Assembly: GCA_032358165.1 (NCBI GenBank)
Contig: JAALGY010000021.1
Location: forward strand, 1,302,001 to 1,366,000
Length of the DNA: 64,000 bases
Direction of reading: 5' to 3'
Source of the DNA: Diplosphaera chodatii
Taxonomy: Eukaryota > Chlorophyta > Trebouxiophyceae > Prasiolales > Stichococcaceae
The notes beneath the pieces were generated by a model. That model was not told the origin of the DNA, searched no databases, and saw nothing but the letters and a program-made list of their open reading frames with translations. Positions 21,789 to 33,509 of the stretch are shown here, piece after piece; the stretch's first letter is position 1; each line of letters starts with the position of its first letter. The position numbers and the translations under genes were made by a program.

Positions 21789-22419
21789 CCAGGATGTTTG
21801 CAGAGCAGCTGGGCGCTGACAGGTGTACGCATGCCAACAGATACCATGGCTCAGCGAGCCTTGCAGCCAGTCAGCCACTGATTCGACGGCAACATTCTTT
21901 TGGGGATCGGTGTTCCTGTATGATAGAGCATCAAATATAAGTCATCATGTAGGTCAAGTGGGGATGAGTGAGATGAATTGAAAGGAGTCCGGTGCAACAG
22001 GAGCAAGATTTTCCTACTGGCTGCCTCGCAGGACCACTCTCACACTTCAACATGCAACAGACTGCAAGCCCCTTCTCCTCTGACGCCTGTCAATACCCTG
22101 TTGCGGTCCCTAGCCACTCTCCCCTCCCTGCTGCCCCCCGATATTCGAATCTGGGAATCGCCTGGGGGCCCACCTACCTGCGCACTACCACAATCAATTG
22201 CCACGTGGCAATCTGCATGCATGCACATGCAAGGTGCCAGGTGCAGCCCAGGTTCTTGCATGCGAGCACACCATGCAACACTTGGTGACAATCGACATGC
22301 TCTGATGTGCACAGACAACGCTCGAAACGTGCAAGAGGTCAGGCATCTCTGCGATGACATGTTGAACCTGCGCCGCGTGCCATTGCGTATCACCTTCATT
22401 GCGTGATTCAATCAGCATC
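21789..22419. other. Intergenic, USP 3' end / flavoprotein promoter
   Basis: 631 bp between a stop and the next start on the same strand. It should contain the USP 3' UTR and the promoter of the downstream gene. No gene or repeat was recognised. Confidence 0.4.
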
Positions 22420-25400
22420 ATGTCAGCAGCGTTGAATGGAGGCCATGTTGTGCAACTGCAAGGCTGCTCGTGCACCAGCAAGCGTATCGCACCACATGGC
22501 CATCACAAACATCAAGCTGCACAGACCCGCTGCGTGCATTCTGCGTTCACAGCAGCGCGAACAACGGTGATCCTTCAGTGTAGCTGGCGGCATCAATCCT
22601 TCAACCCTTCATACCTTTCGGTCAACACATCTGATGACCTTATCAGGAAGCTCCTGTGCAGGTACAAGCAGCTGCGCGGCGGAGGCATGGTCATCGGTTG
22701 AAGCAGCCGCTGGCATGCCGCTGCAGTGCCACTGGCACGGCAGTTAACGAGACCAGCCTCACGCGGCAGATGTTTGACAGAATGAAGGCTGCTGCACAGA
22801 CCAAGCAGGGTGAGCAGGCTTGGTAGTGATGCTCCCATGCTGCGTGGCATGCCGCTGTCTGCGCTTGGCACGCCTGACCGGCGGCCGGATGTGCACAGCG
22901 GGAGGCGCCGGCGGCAGCACCACCTTCGAGGCGTTGCAGAAGGCTGACGCGATGTGGCACAAGCTGCGGCATGCCAAGGTTCGTAAACTGAGCAACATGC
23001 CATGGCAGAAGCAGAGCATTGATCACTGCCAGCTGTCTCGCAAGCAGCTGTTGAGGTGACGCTTGTGATCTGCAGACTGGTGAGGCGGCTGGCAAGGCCC
23101 CCGAGTTTGTGAGGGAATATTCGGAGCCCCTGCCCGGGGAACCCCAGTTTGACGTGGTGTGTTCTGCACTGCTGCCATGCGTGTCAGGGTGTCCAGCTCT
23201 GGCGCGCTCAGGTGCACCTGGTGCTGACCGCACGTCCAGCATGAGCCACTGAGTGAAGGGCACTGAGGAGCCTGCCTTGAACCATCGTGTTTTGTCCAGG
23301 TCGTGTGCGGCGGCACGCTGGGCATCTTCCTGGCGACGGCGCTGCAGCTGGCGGGGCTGCGGGTGGCGGTGGTCGAGCGGGGCCCACTCAGCGGCCGCGC
23401 CCAGGAGTGGAACATCTCCCGCAAGGAGATCGCCGAGCTGGTGGGCTGCACAGCGTGGCTTGGCACTGGTTCACCATCAGCAGATAGCTGCATGCGGTCT
23501 ATTGGGCTGCGCAAGCTTTGGACAAAAACCAGTGAACGAAACACGGACATCCAGACTGCCTCGGGGCGTGAGGTGAAGGCGAATGAGGTGAAGGCCAATG
23601 TCCTGTAACTCATTTGAATTTCATTTGCAGGTGGAGACGGGTGTGCTGACGCAGCAGGAGGCACAGCAGTGCATCGCGATCGAGTTCAACCCAATCAGGG
23701 CAGGCTTCGATGGCAGTGACGACATCTGGGTGCGGGATGTCCTGAACCTGGGCTTCAGCCCCGTCAAAGCCATTGACCTGGTGCGCAAATGACAGTACTT
23801 TTGGTGCAGCTACGCATCAAGCTCTGCCCTGCAGTTAGACGGTTGTGCAACAAGTGCTTTGCCCCTGCAGAGGCGAAAGCCTATGCTCTGTCTCCTGCCT
23901 ATCGCCAGTCAGCAGAGGTCTAGCTGTACATGCTGTTGTGCACAAGTATGGCGTGCTTGACAGGAGGACGGATTAATATGTACTCACTTTGTCATTACCC
24001 CATCCACAGTTGTTGATGGAGCCATCCATGACTTCCGCTTTCAAAACCATGCTCCTGTTGCTGCTACAGGTTCGGCAGCGTTTTGAAGCAGCTGGAGGCA
24101 GAGTCTTCCAGTTCACGGCGGCGGAAGCAGCGCATGTGCACCCCAACGGCATTGCTCTGCAGCTGCCGCCCAAGGCAGACAGCAATGGCAGCAGCAATGG
24201 CAGCGGCAACGGCAGCAGTAATGGCAGCAGCAGCAGCACGACACAACCACAGGAGCCCATCACTGGGCGGATGCTTGTGGATTGCATGGTGCGGCCATGC
24301 TGTCGCGCCATGCAAGCGTCACTTTCATGGGTGGTCATGTGCTCAGAGACCGTCTGATGACGCTTGCAAGGGGTCTGACTGGCATATGCAGTTTCCGCAC
24401 TGAACCCAACCAGGTCATGCACTCTTCTCCTTCAGTCAGAAGCTGCACAGCTGCACAGTCGAAGATAACCTCTCTGTCTGCAGGGCCACTTCTCACCTAT
24501 CGTACGGCAGGCACGATGGGGCCACAAGCCAGAAGGGGTCTGCCTTGTGGTGGGCGCCTGCAACCGAGGCCATGATGCAGAAGCAAACACCACAGGTGCA
24601 CACTGGGCACAGGCAACATAATTGCATGCATAGACCCACTTTACCGAAGCCATGTTGTGTCACTGTAGCTGGTGCGCAAATAAAGCTTTGTTGTCGCCAG
24701 CAAGATGACTGCACCACATGTGCTGCAGGTGATCTGATCTACACAAACAGCCCGGCACTGGTGGACGGGAGCAGCGGGGATGCTTCGCCGGTGGGCAGCT
24801 GCCAGTTCTTTTGGGAGGCATTTCCCAGCGGGAGCGGCCCCACCGACCGCACCACATACCTATTCAGGTGGTGCAGGTTGTCCATCGCACGTGCTCCACA
24901 TGATGTGTTGCAGCGCTTGTACATCACCTTGTACCACTAGTCGTGTCACCTTTCTCTGTCTGGTTTTGAAGCATGGCTGTCTTTCCCATGGGGTGGTTGC
25001 TGGTGCCTGCGTTTCGTCCTGCAGCTACTTGGATGCGGATGAACGGCGGCCATCCCTGGAGGACATGATGGAGGAGTACTGGCAGCGCATGCCCTCCTAT
25101 CAAGTACGGTCCTGCCGGCCTGCCAGGAGATCGACCACAGCAGCCCTCTGCTCGCCGGGCAGTGGCGACATTGGTACTGCAGGCTACCTGGTCTTTTTAA
25201 TGAGCATTCCCGCCTGCCTGCAGAATGTCAGCCTGGACGACGTCGTGCCGCAGCGCATCCTGTTTGGCTTCTTTCCAACATACCGGAAGAGTCCGCTCAC
25301 GCCGCAGTGGGACCGCGTCATGCAGGTGGTCCAAGTGACTGTGCGAGGCATACCCATTAGCACTGGCTCAAGAGCATCTGTCTCGAGCCAGCTGTCTCCA

Positions 25401-26822
25401 GGGGCTGTCTGCCTGTTGAGCTCTGAGGTCATTCAACACTGATTTGATGGCTTGCACAGATGGCTGCCAGGCTGGTTGCTGCAGGTCGGCGATGCCAGTG
25501 GGATCCAGAGCCCGCTGTCGTTTGGCGGGTTTGGCGCGCTCACACGCCACCTGGGCCGCCTCACCTCCGCCATCACCGATGCAGTGCAGGTGCGTGGCCG
25601 CGGCGTGGCTTGCATGCATCAGTACCAGCAGGCCTCGATCAGAGGGGCAGCAGGCCCAGCATTCTTGCAGGGAGAGGTGGACGGCAGCACAAGCTGCTGG
25701 CAGAAAGATCAGACTGGCCTGCCGTCCACCTCTCCCTGTTAGATTGCTGCTGTTGATGGTGCCACCTCGAAAGCAAGGTCCTGCGCGCAGCCCGGCCGTA
25801 TGTGCTGTCAGAGGGCAGTGTGTCAACCTTGCACGGGGGATGATGACACCCACCCTCGTGGTCACCGCACAGGCGGACTCGCTTGACAAGCAGGCTCTCG
25901 CCGCAATAAATGCATACAACCCGGGGCTTAGTGGCGCCTGGATGCTGCAGCGGGCCATGAGCCTGCGGGTTGGCCAAAAGCAGGTGCTCGGCTTACCAAC
26001 CGCGGCGATGCTCACCGGCGACGAGCAGGACTGTATAGCCTGCACTCCAGTCAACTGCAAAGGGGTCAACAAATGGTGATGGGCATGCACTGCAGGACCC
26101 TCAGTTCGTCAACAAGCTGCTCGGGAAGAACTTCCAAGTCATGCAGGTGGAATGGATGGCCTGCTGCGTGACGTGCTGCATGATGCCCCTTGCAGCATCG
26201 TGGTGCGGTCGGCAGTCGTGATCTTTCGTACTCATGCTGTGCTGTTTCATGCCTGCAGCGGATTGGGAAGCCTGTGCTGATGCCATTCCTGCAGGCGAGC
26301 TGCCAACATTCTTGTCTTACGCCCATCTTTGCTGTGTGTAAGCAGTCTCAGCATACTGCAAGGTTTGGTTCTAATGCGCTTGTTCTGCAGGATGTGCCGC
26401 AATTCGCGCCCCTGGCCCTGACTATGGGTGGCCAAATGGTCACTGACCCGCTGTTCGTGCCGGAGATCCTGAAGCATGTTGGTCCAGTAGCCTTTGCGGA
26501 CTGGTTCGTCCACTTCGTCGGCCTCGGCAGCTACACAGCCCTGAATGCACTTGGTGAGCATACGGTCAAACTCCAGCTGGCTTGATCCTGACGAGCACCT
26601 AGGTTGATGCTTTCAGGGACATGAAGCGGTGCACACTGCATGCTGTACTGCACTCTACCAGGATTACCTGGCTGGCTGTGCTCCCCGGTGAGCTTGGTGT
26701 GCGTTTGCACAGCGCCTCCCCTGAGGGCCGTTGCAAAACGGCTGCCAAAGCGGCAGCGTTACTTGCTCAACCGGCGACTGGAGACATGGCGCTATGGCAG
26801 CGGGCAGGACTACCAGCTGTGA
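22420..26822 (+). CDS. Lycopene-cyclase-like FAD-dependent oxidoreductase, probably plastid
   Basis: A flavoprotein resembling plant proteins annotated as lycopene beta/epsilon cyclase family, distinct from the true cyclases. The proposed start at 22420 (MSAALNGG) gives a first exon ending near 22567, joined in phase to 22661. Together they form a basic, Ser/Thr/Ala-rich leader that looks like a chloroplast transit peptide. The dinucleotide-binding motif FDVVVCGGTLGIFLATAL followed by GLRVAVVERG lies at 23150-23390. Further blocks are NISRKEIAEL, GVLTQQEAQQC near 23640, VRDVLNLGFSP near 23745, a Ser/Asn/Gly linker near 24180-24240, CLVVGACNRGHD near 24545, MMEEYWQRMPSYQ near 25070, RILFGFFPTYRKSPL near 25260, SFGGFGALTRHLGRL near 25520, ALTMGGQMVTDPLF near 26420 and a C-terminal RYLLNRRLETWRYGSG. 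The TGA is at 26820. The substrate is unknown. Alternative starts downstream of 22420 cannot be excluded. Confidence 0.8.
24180..24240 (+). repeat. In-frame Ser/Asn/Gly-coding microsatellite-like tract
   Basis: Imperfect repeats of GGCAGC, AAT and AAC codons encode an SNGSS-type linker inside the flavoprotein, between the PNGIALQLPPKA block and the TTQPQEPITGRML block. It is likely a flexible, length-variable loop in the protein. Confidence 0.7.
25668..25738. repeat. Perfect 20-bp inverted repeat with 31-nt loop, intronic
   Basis: Arm one is at 25668-25687 and arm two at 25719-25738. The arms are exact reverse complements (CAGGGAGAGGTGGACGGCAG and its complement). The element lies between the flavoprotein exon ending near 25588 and the exon beginning near 25873, so it is intronic. 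It could fold as an RNA hairpin or mark a remnant of an inverted insertion. Confidence 0.85.
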
Positions 26823-27156
26823 GAGGCGATTGATGCATGCTGGCATGACGAACGGGGCAGCCGTACTGTGTGTCAGCAGATTGCTGAGGCAGAGTGAAGA
26901 CACATGGCGATTGTGAGTGTGGAGGTGAGGACTCTGGCACAAAGACGATGCTGCTTTGACCATGTCTATTCAGCTCAAACCGGCAGCATGATGAGCTGTG
27001 TGCTTGTTGGGCGACAAGTTTGTCGGTTACTTAGTGATGCAGCAACCTGAACATGTCGTACCAATCAATCATCGTCTTGATTGTCATATGTATCTGTGCC
27101 ATCCGCATGCTGCCCCATGCCTGCTGGCGTTACCGCAGGCCCGCCCTCGTGCCTAG
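26823..27156. other. Short convergent intergenic region
   Basis: 334 bp between the stop codons of the plus-strand flavoprotein and minus-strand LSm7. It holds both 3' UTRs. Nothing else was seen. Confidence 0.5.
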
Positions 27157-27807
27157 TTACCCTTGCTCCATGAAGGGGTTTGCTATCTCCTCCATGCCGT
27201 TACTAGGCGCCACCAGCATGACTGCTGTCCCCCTGCACACCTGCGGCAAGGGCAAGACATGCATGTGCGCACGCTGCTTGAGATGCAGCCTGCTTGCCGT
27301 GCCAGCATTGAAATATACAAGCCACCAGTTTATGTATGACAGACTCACAATGAGCCCTAGAAATCTGGTGTCGTCGGTCACGCGCAGTGGATCGTCTGGA
27401 TCTGCGTGCTCAGTGTGCACCAAGCAGGTCAGCACACAATGCACACTTCATGGTGGCGAGACGCCATGTGCATCATGATCGTTTGTCATTGGACAGCCTG
27501 AGCATGTGCAGCACCTCTGAGGAACTCCTTTGTCTCGTCGAGCACCAGATTCAGCAGCGGATCGTAGCCTTTGAGCACGCCCTCCACTGCATGGCGGCGG
27601 ATGCAGGTCGACATGCTGTCTTGATGTGGGAAATGCAGGGAGAGCAAAGCAGGCGTTGACAGCGCGAACTGCTCTCCTTCGTGTGCATACATGTCGGATA
27701 GGCAGGTCGATATGTTACGGCGCACCCTCACGGCCGCCTGACAGCTTGACGCGCACAGATTTGTCTACAAATTTCGCCAGATCCAGCGCGTTCTCCTTGC
27801 GCGACAT
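27157..27807 (-). CDS. LSM7: LSm7, U6 snRNA-associated Sm-like protein
   Basis: A core subunit of the LSm rings: LSm2-8 binds the U6 snRNA 3' end in the nucleus, and LSm1-7 promotes mRNA decapping. Four exons splice cleanly. MSRKENALDLAKFVDK and VRVKLSGGRE come from 27807 down to about 27733. EGVLKGYDPLLNLVLDETKE and FLR lie near 27510-27590. DPDDPLRVTDDTRFLGLIV lies near 27370-27420. RGTAVMLVAPSNGMEEIANP then FMEQG ends at 27157. The Sm1 and Sm2 motifs are complete. The length, just under 100 residues, matches the family, and no residues are unusual. It is in tandem with the upstream KH-WW gene. Confidence 0.95.
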
Positions 27808-28894
27808 CCCCTATGCCAAGCTCCAGTCTGCAGCTGACGTAGCTTGTCCTCGCGCTGTAGGTTTGCGAAACTGTCGCCAAAATTACTGTGCAGTGAACAC
27901 TGCTGATGTTTTGTATTGCAAGTTCGTCGATAATGCACAATGAGTCTATACAAGGCAGCAGCCAGCATGCACCGAGTGTTGTATCACTCACAACTCGCTC
28001 GCAAGTCACATATGCAAGGCCAGCAGCGGACAATGCGCCATGGTTGCAACAACCGCCCTGCAGCAGCCAGCTGTCAGGCACCCTCAGGCAGTCTTCCTGA
28101 CTTGTTCGGCGGGGCAGCGCTCGGCTTCGAGGGGTCTACAACTCTACCACATTCATAACTTGCATACAGGTCAGGCAACCTGCTACGTACGACGGAGTCC
28201 TCCTGCTGCTGCTGCTGCTGCTGCGCAATGCTGCCGAAACTGCACCTAACAGTTCAACAGCCAAAAAGAGGCCCAACCAATTCACGAGGAGGCGCCTGGC
28301 GGCGCCCCCGCGGCAATACACACCACTACAGCTGCTGCAAACAACAATGATCCGCACCCATCACCCACGACGTAAACCACATTCGCTGCGACGTGCACAG
28401 GGCAACCTAAACCATCTGAAACCAGGCCGGGTCGACTTCACACACCGATTGCGTGTTGAGCACACGTTCCCAAATAAATGCACTGTGCCGCATGGGCAGT
28501 ATGCGTCGTTTCCACACCGCTGAGGGGTTCCCGTCGTTTCGTCTTGCGATGTGCGCACCCGCCAGCATGTGGGGGCCGCTGCACGTGCCTGAATGGCAAA
28601 ATTTCAGCTCCCGGACAGACGCCTGCCCCCGGCAGCCGCTGGTCCTGTCCCGCTGGGCTCAGCAGCCGCTGCTGTGTGCGGCGGCCGCGGCCGACAGCGT
28701 GCTGACGGTTGACAGACAGCATTAGAACATACGATATGCATTACTCTGGGTTCGCAGAGGCTGGCGAGGTGCTTCAGCCTGCACATGCACACACTCCGAG
28801 GTGAGCTGCTCGCCTGGCTGAAACTGTCAGCATGCGACACTGGCGTGAAATGGTAAGGGTCCATCCACTGCAGGCTGCAGACCTGCAGTTGTGA
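27808..28894. other. Intergenic, LSm7 promoter / KH-WW 3' end
   Basis: About 1.1 kb between tandem minus-strand genes. It contains a short CTG run near 28203-28228. Minus-strand frames at 28438-28722 and 28604-28864 are Pro/Ala/Arg-rich and do not join the WW exon in phase in any way I could see, so they are left out. Confidence 0.4.
28203..28228. repeat. CTG/CAG trinucleotide run
   Basis: About seven consecutive CTG units upstream of LSm7, outside any called exon. It may be length-polymorphic. Confidence 0.8.
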
Positions 28895-31800
28895 TCAGTC
28901 GGGCTTGTCCCACTGTGAGCGGCCCTGCATGCAAACATATGCCGGTCTGCACACATACAACCGTGACGGCGTTCACTTCTGAATGATCACGAGGCAGCAG
29001 CGTGGCTGACCGTGAGCGTGTTGAAGTAGAAGGTGCGCCCCTCAGGGTCTGGGATCTGCTTCCAGCCAGGCGGCAGTCCAGGCTGCCGTGGCGGCGAGGT
29101 AGGCTCCTGGAGATGAAGACGAGGTGTCAGCATCCTCTGATCAGCATCTTCTCAAGGCAATGTTGTTGTCTCGAGTTGTGCAACCAAGGTAAGAGCCAGT
29201 ATTGAACATGGGCCAAACAGGTTGGCAGCAGGCGACGAGGTGCAAGACTCTCACCAGCGAGGAGGCCAGCGGCGAGGGAGGGAGGCCAGCACTGGCGCGG
29301 CCGCTGCTGCTGCTGTCCCGCTTCAGTGGCGGCCGCCCCATCACGCTCTGCAGCACGCCGGGCAGAAGTGTGAGGGGAGACCACGGCACCCACAGACTGA
29401 GTCCAAGCAACTGCTCATACTACTGAGCGACATCGATGCACTCACACACACATGTCACGCTGCACCTCAGTGGCAGAGGCAGCCGCCAAGCTGGCAATGC
29501 CTTCGGTGCCCAGGCCCGATAGGCCTGCCAGGCCGGAGCCCGGCTCGACACCGCGTGGGGTGCCCCCGCCTCCGCTGCTGCCGAGCCCCGCCAGAGTGGC
29601 AAGCGCCTCGCCGCGTGTGGCAGCGGCCAGCCTGCATACGAATTGCACGGACTTGCACTCTCCAGACAGGCAGATGTCGGTCGCATCTGCAGGCAGGCTG
29701 TGCGACTGCTGTATTGTGACGTCGCAAGCTACGGTGTGCCAGTGACCACCGCATATGATGAGCCAATCTGAATCGTACGCCATGTTTTCATGGTGTGAAC
29801 TAGCTGGCAGATCATCATGCGTGCCCGGCCGCTCACCCAGCAAGCGTCTCAGCAGCGATGCTGGCGCCGCCAGAGCGGAAGCTGCCGACTGGGGAGCCGG
29901 TGTCGGGGCCCGGCAGGCGGCCCTCCGCACCACCCAGCCCAGCGCTGCACTTAATAACCGTCATCATATATGAGACAGGCAACACCCGCCAACATACTCA
30001 TTTTGACACCATGCACTATCCAGCGGAGCAGGAGCCCGCTGGTGCGTTATTGCGCCCAAGTGCCCTTGCATGCCAGCAGCACCTGGCACTGCCGACGCGG
30101 CGCAGCGCGGCGCCGCTGCTGATCTTGTGCAGCGCGCTGCCGGAGGCTGCGCCGCTGATGTGCAGGCCGCCGCTGCCGCCGGCGCCCTGCAGGCTGCCCG
30201 GCACGCCGGACAGTGTGCCTGCGCCGAGGGAGCCTGCACCGCCGCCCCCGCCGCCGCCACCGCCCAGGCCCGAAGCACCTTCGCCCAGACCCATAGTGCC
30301 GCCCAGGCCCCGCGGGCCGGACAGGCTGTGCTCGAAGCCGCGTTCCAGGCCCAGGCCATGCTCGGGCACCGGCTCAGACGCGGCCCAGTACTCCAGGGGC
30401 GTGGAAGCGCCGACGGCACTGCCCATGCCACCTGCAGGGGTTCCGAGAAGCATGAGCAGCAGGTTCAGCACACGAGGTTGCAGCAACCCTCGTGAAAGGC
30501 AGCAACCCTCGTGAAAGGCAGGCATGTGTGGAGGAATTACCCAGGGCGCCAGGGTCGCTGAGGCGCAGCGTGGACATGATCTGCGAGAAGTCAGGGCTGC
30601 CCGCCAAAACTGACTCATATCCCGGTGGCGTCCCCGACAGCCCGCCCTGCCCCAGCACGCCCTGCAGTGGAGCACACAACCGTGACGCTGCAGACATGAG
30701 GCCATATCAATGAGTCCACTGTCAGGACGCCGAGGCTGCGAGGCGGGCAGCCTGAGCTGCGCTTGGCCATAAGGGGGCCTTGAGCACCACAGGATGGCAC
30801 CACACGCATCACAGCATGCCACCCACAAGCACTGAGCAGGAGCTGCGTCACGGCACTGCGCAGGGACCGCACCATGCCGGGGATGGGCACGCCGCGCTGG
30901 GCGGCGGAGCGGGAGGGCGGGGTCCGGGGCACCGCTGCTGCCGCCGCCGTGTACCCCGCCAGGCCCTGCAGCTTGGCCGAGGCCAGCTCCTCAGGGCTGT
31001 AAAACTGCGCAACAGGCGCACACAAACACAGGTGGTCCGCTGGTGAGGTGAATCGCCACCATGTGCGTGTGTGGATGGTTGCACACGACGGTAACAGGGC
31101 AGGTCAGCTGCGGGGCGCACCTGCGTCGGCGGCACGAAACCATACCTGCACGTGCAAGATGTGCGTCATATCACCACTTTGAATGCTGTCTCGAAAGTTG
31201 ATCTGCGTGCCTTCGGCAGCCTGCAACCCCCTAAACGGCGGCGTGCGGCCAGATTGAGGCGCGCACCCCTCGATGTACACAGGCAGCGGGCCTGCTGCCT
31301 CGAGGCCGGCCTCGCCCGCCTGGGCGGCATGCAAAACCATCTGGCGCAGCATAGCAAAGCCCTTGAAGCTGCCGTTGACGATATCCTGCGAGCAAGCACA
31401 TGCACGTGAAGGTGATGCCAGCTGTGGCAGCAACGTCAAAACGTCCAAACTGCCCGCCAAGCTGCTCAAACGATCGCGGAGACAACATGCAGCGAAGCTG
31501 CGAGCGGGTGGACACGCTTGCACGGTGCAACGTCAGTGCTGTACACGTCCGATTCAGCGTGGAAGACAACTTGCAGCTGGCCATCGGGCTCCTTCTCACC
31601 TGGACCATGGCCTGCGCGAAACATAGCCACTCCGTTGAGGAACACATATAGTTTGCATCTCCTGTGTGTTGCATACGGAGCGGCGTGGTCAGGCACAGGG
31701 TGCATGTGTGGTCTCCCACCTGAGCAAGGTTGACCGCGGACGGCTGCCCCGAGATTGTCACAGCCGTCGGCTCGAAGCTCTGATCAATCTGGATACTCGC

Positions 31801-32263
31801 GCCTGTGTACTGCTGCAGCGCCTTTATCGTCTCGCCTACGCTTCACTCCCAACGCTCAGTCCTTCCGAGACTCATCAGCGTCAGCACCATAACCTCGACC
31901 GGCCAGTGGTGCTTTGTCCTCTATCAGCACCACACACAACAATAGCAGCTGTGAGTGCAGATAGCAGGCTGCATTGGCGTTGCATGCGTGCCAAAAGTAA
32001 GCAAAATTCGCTCACCGCCCTTGCCAATAACTCGGCCGACCATAGCCCTTGCATTGGGGGGGACACACGCGGTTGCACGAAAGCCTCGCAAACTCTTGCA
32101 GCTACCATCAGAAGCTGACAGCGCAATGTGACGTCCCTCAAGACAAGCAACGGAAACATCAGCCCACAAGCAAACATCAGCCAACGCTGCCAGAGAGTCC
32201 AGCGTACCTCGGGCAGTTCACCACGGTCGTTTGACCCTGGCCTCCAAATGCCGCAATATCCAT
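28895..32263 (-). CDS. KH-domain plus WW-domain RNA-binding protein
   Basis: A putative RNA-processing factor with one N-terminal KH domain and a C-terminal WW domain. The start at 32263 gives MDIAAFGGQGQTTVVNCPR. The KH core is built from spliced exons: AMVGRVIGKGG near 32010-32045 (the invariant GxxG loop is GKGG), ETIKALQQYTGASIQIDQSF near 31790-31850, EPTAVTISGQPSAVNLAQ, then AMVQ from a 12-nt exon at 31600-31611, then DIVNGSFKGFAMLRQMV near 31350. Downstream exons are Gly/Ala/Ser-rich (SPEELASAKLQGLAGY near 30970; a poly-Gly tract near 30240). The final exons give a WW domain, LPPGWKQIPDPEGRTFYFNT near 29030-29090 then GRSQWDKPD near 28900-28925, with two Trp 22 residues apart and the closing Pro. 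The stop is at 28895. KH binds single-stranded RNA, and WW binds Pro-rich partners such as splicing or Pol II factors. Middle exons are incomplete. Confidence 0.8.
30480..30517. repeat. 19-bp perfect tandem duplication
   Basis: Two adjacent copies of GCAGCAACCCTCGTGAAAG lie within the KH-WW gene, probably in an intron. The identity suggests a recent slippage event. Confidence 0.85.
31600..31611 (-). other. 12-nt microexon of the KH domain (AMVQ)
   Basis: The minus-strand sequence GCCATGGTCCAG is flanked by a GTTTCGCGCAG acceptor and a GTGAGAAGG donor. Both its borders are phase 0. Joined between NLAQ and DIVNG, it completes the last helix of the KH fold. Confidence 0.75.
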
Positions 32264-33509
32264 GATTTCTGCAGCTCTGTGCGGCACGCTCGTGATGTTC
32301 GCCCGCTGCCTCAACTGCTGATGGCAGGTCACCCTCACACTCCGCTGCCGACCTGTTCTTGTAAAGCAAAGCCGTGCACGCCAACCCCTGGTACAGTCAT
32401 CGTTGCGCGGCCACGGCTTACCGCCCGGGCCGCGCCGGCATTGTGTGCATGCTTGATGCATCCCGCCGGATGCAACTCGTGTCCATTGAAAGGCGTCCTT
32501 TTATGTGACGGCCCAATCAGCCAATCAGCCAGGTTGCCGTTTAACGCCGCCCAACTTTGGGTTACGTAAGAAGCTAGCGCCGCAGCGGAACCGGAGTATC
32601 TATGCGGTGCCCTGGACTTCTGTCATCTGAGAAGTACAGCCACAAGATCGCGTGTATGCGTGCATGTGCGAGTGCGGCGTCGTGCACAGAGCGGGGTCGC
32701 TGCACGGCATGTCTGGCAAGGGGAGGAACATATGCTGGCACCCCGCTGCGTTGACTGCATGCGAACGCTTCCTGACCAGACATGCGAAGCCGCTCACGCG
32801 CGCGACTGATGCATCATGTGCATTACAACGGCTCAGCCTTGATGGCAACGGGACAGATGAGGACCAGCTTCGTTGCCCAATAGTGGACCGCAGACAGTAG
32901 TCCATCCGCCGGCTCGCGACCAGCTGACAGCGGTATAGCCTGCCATCTGGGTGAGGTTTCATACATGTAAAAATATCATTAGCTGTGCACCGTCCGCAAA
33001 CCTTGCATTACCCGCGAGCCATTACACGGTAGGTGGTCGCCTCGCCCAAGGGCGTGCCCACCACCGAGCGTCGTGCTCTGTGCAAGCATTCACGCCGGTA
33101 TGGCTAAGGAGATCGCCGTTGACCATTTTTCGGCTGCAATTCGAACAGGCAAAGTTGGGCACACGTGTGTCAGCGAGGTCGACGGGGCGCTGTGGTCAGT
33201 GCTTGGTCCGTAACTCTGTAGCCTCGAGAACTCTGACCGTGGCGACGGTGTCCACTGCTCATCTTTGACAATAAGGTCCGCTATTTTCCGTCCACACGTT
33301 ATTGTGGGAGGCGCTACCGAGCGTGCCGATATGGGCTTCAGCACCAGAAGGGTCCGTGACAAGCAGCGCCACGACCTTGGACCCCCAATCCCTCTCAGGT
33401 TGTCGCACTCGCAGAAAAGACTCGCATGTCTTACCTGTAGGACATCGCCAAAGCCGTCTGATCGGCGCGACTGGCACTTCGGCTGGGCGGCTACCCTCAG
33501 TGAACAGCC
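32264..33509. promoter_or_regulatory. Divergent promoter region, KH-WW / GT2-GH9
   Basis: 1.25 kb between start codons facing away from each other. No open frame here carries a recognisable domain. A short repeat of CCAATCAG occurs near 32511-32528 and could include CCAAT-type sites. Otherwise nothing firm. Confidence 0.4.

Noticed and set aside
25444..26079. 211-codon plus-strand open frame as a separate gene
   Set aside because: It spans an intron and exons of the lycopene-cyclase-like gene in a different frame and has no domain.
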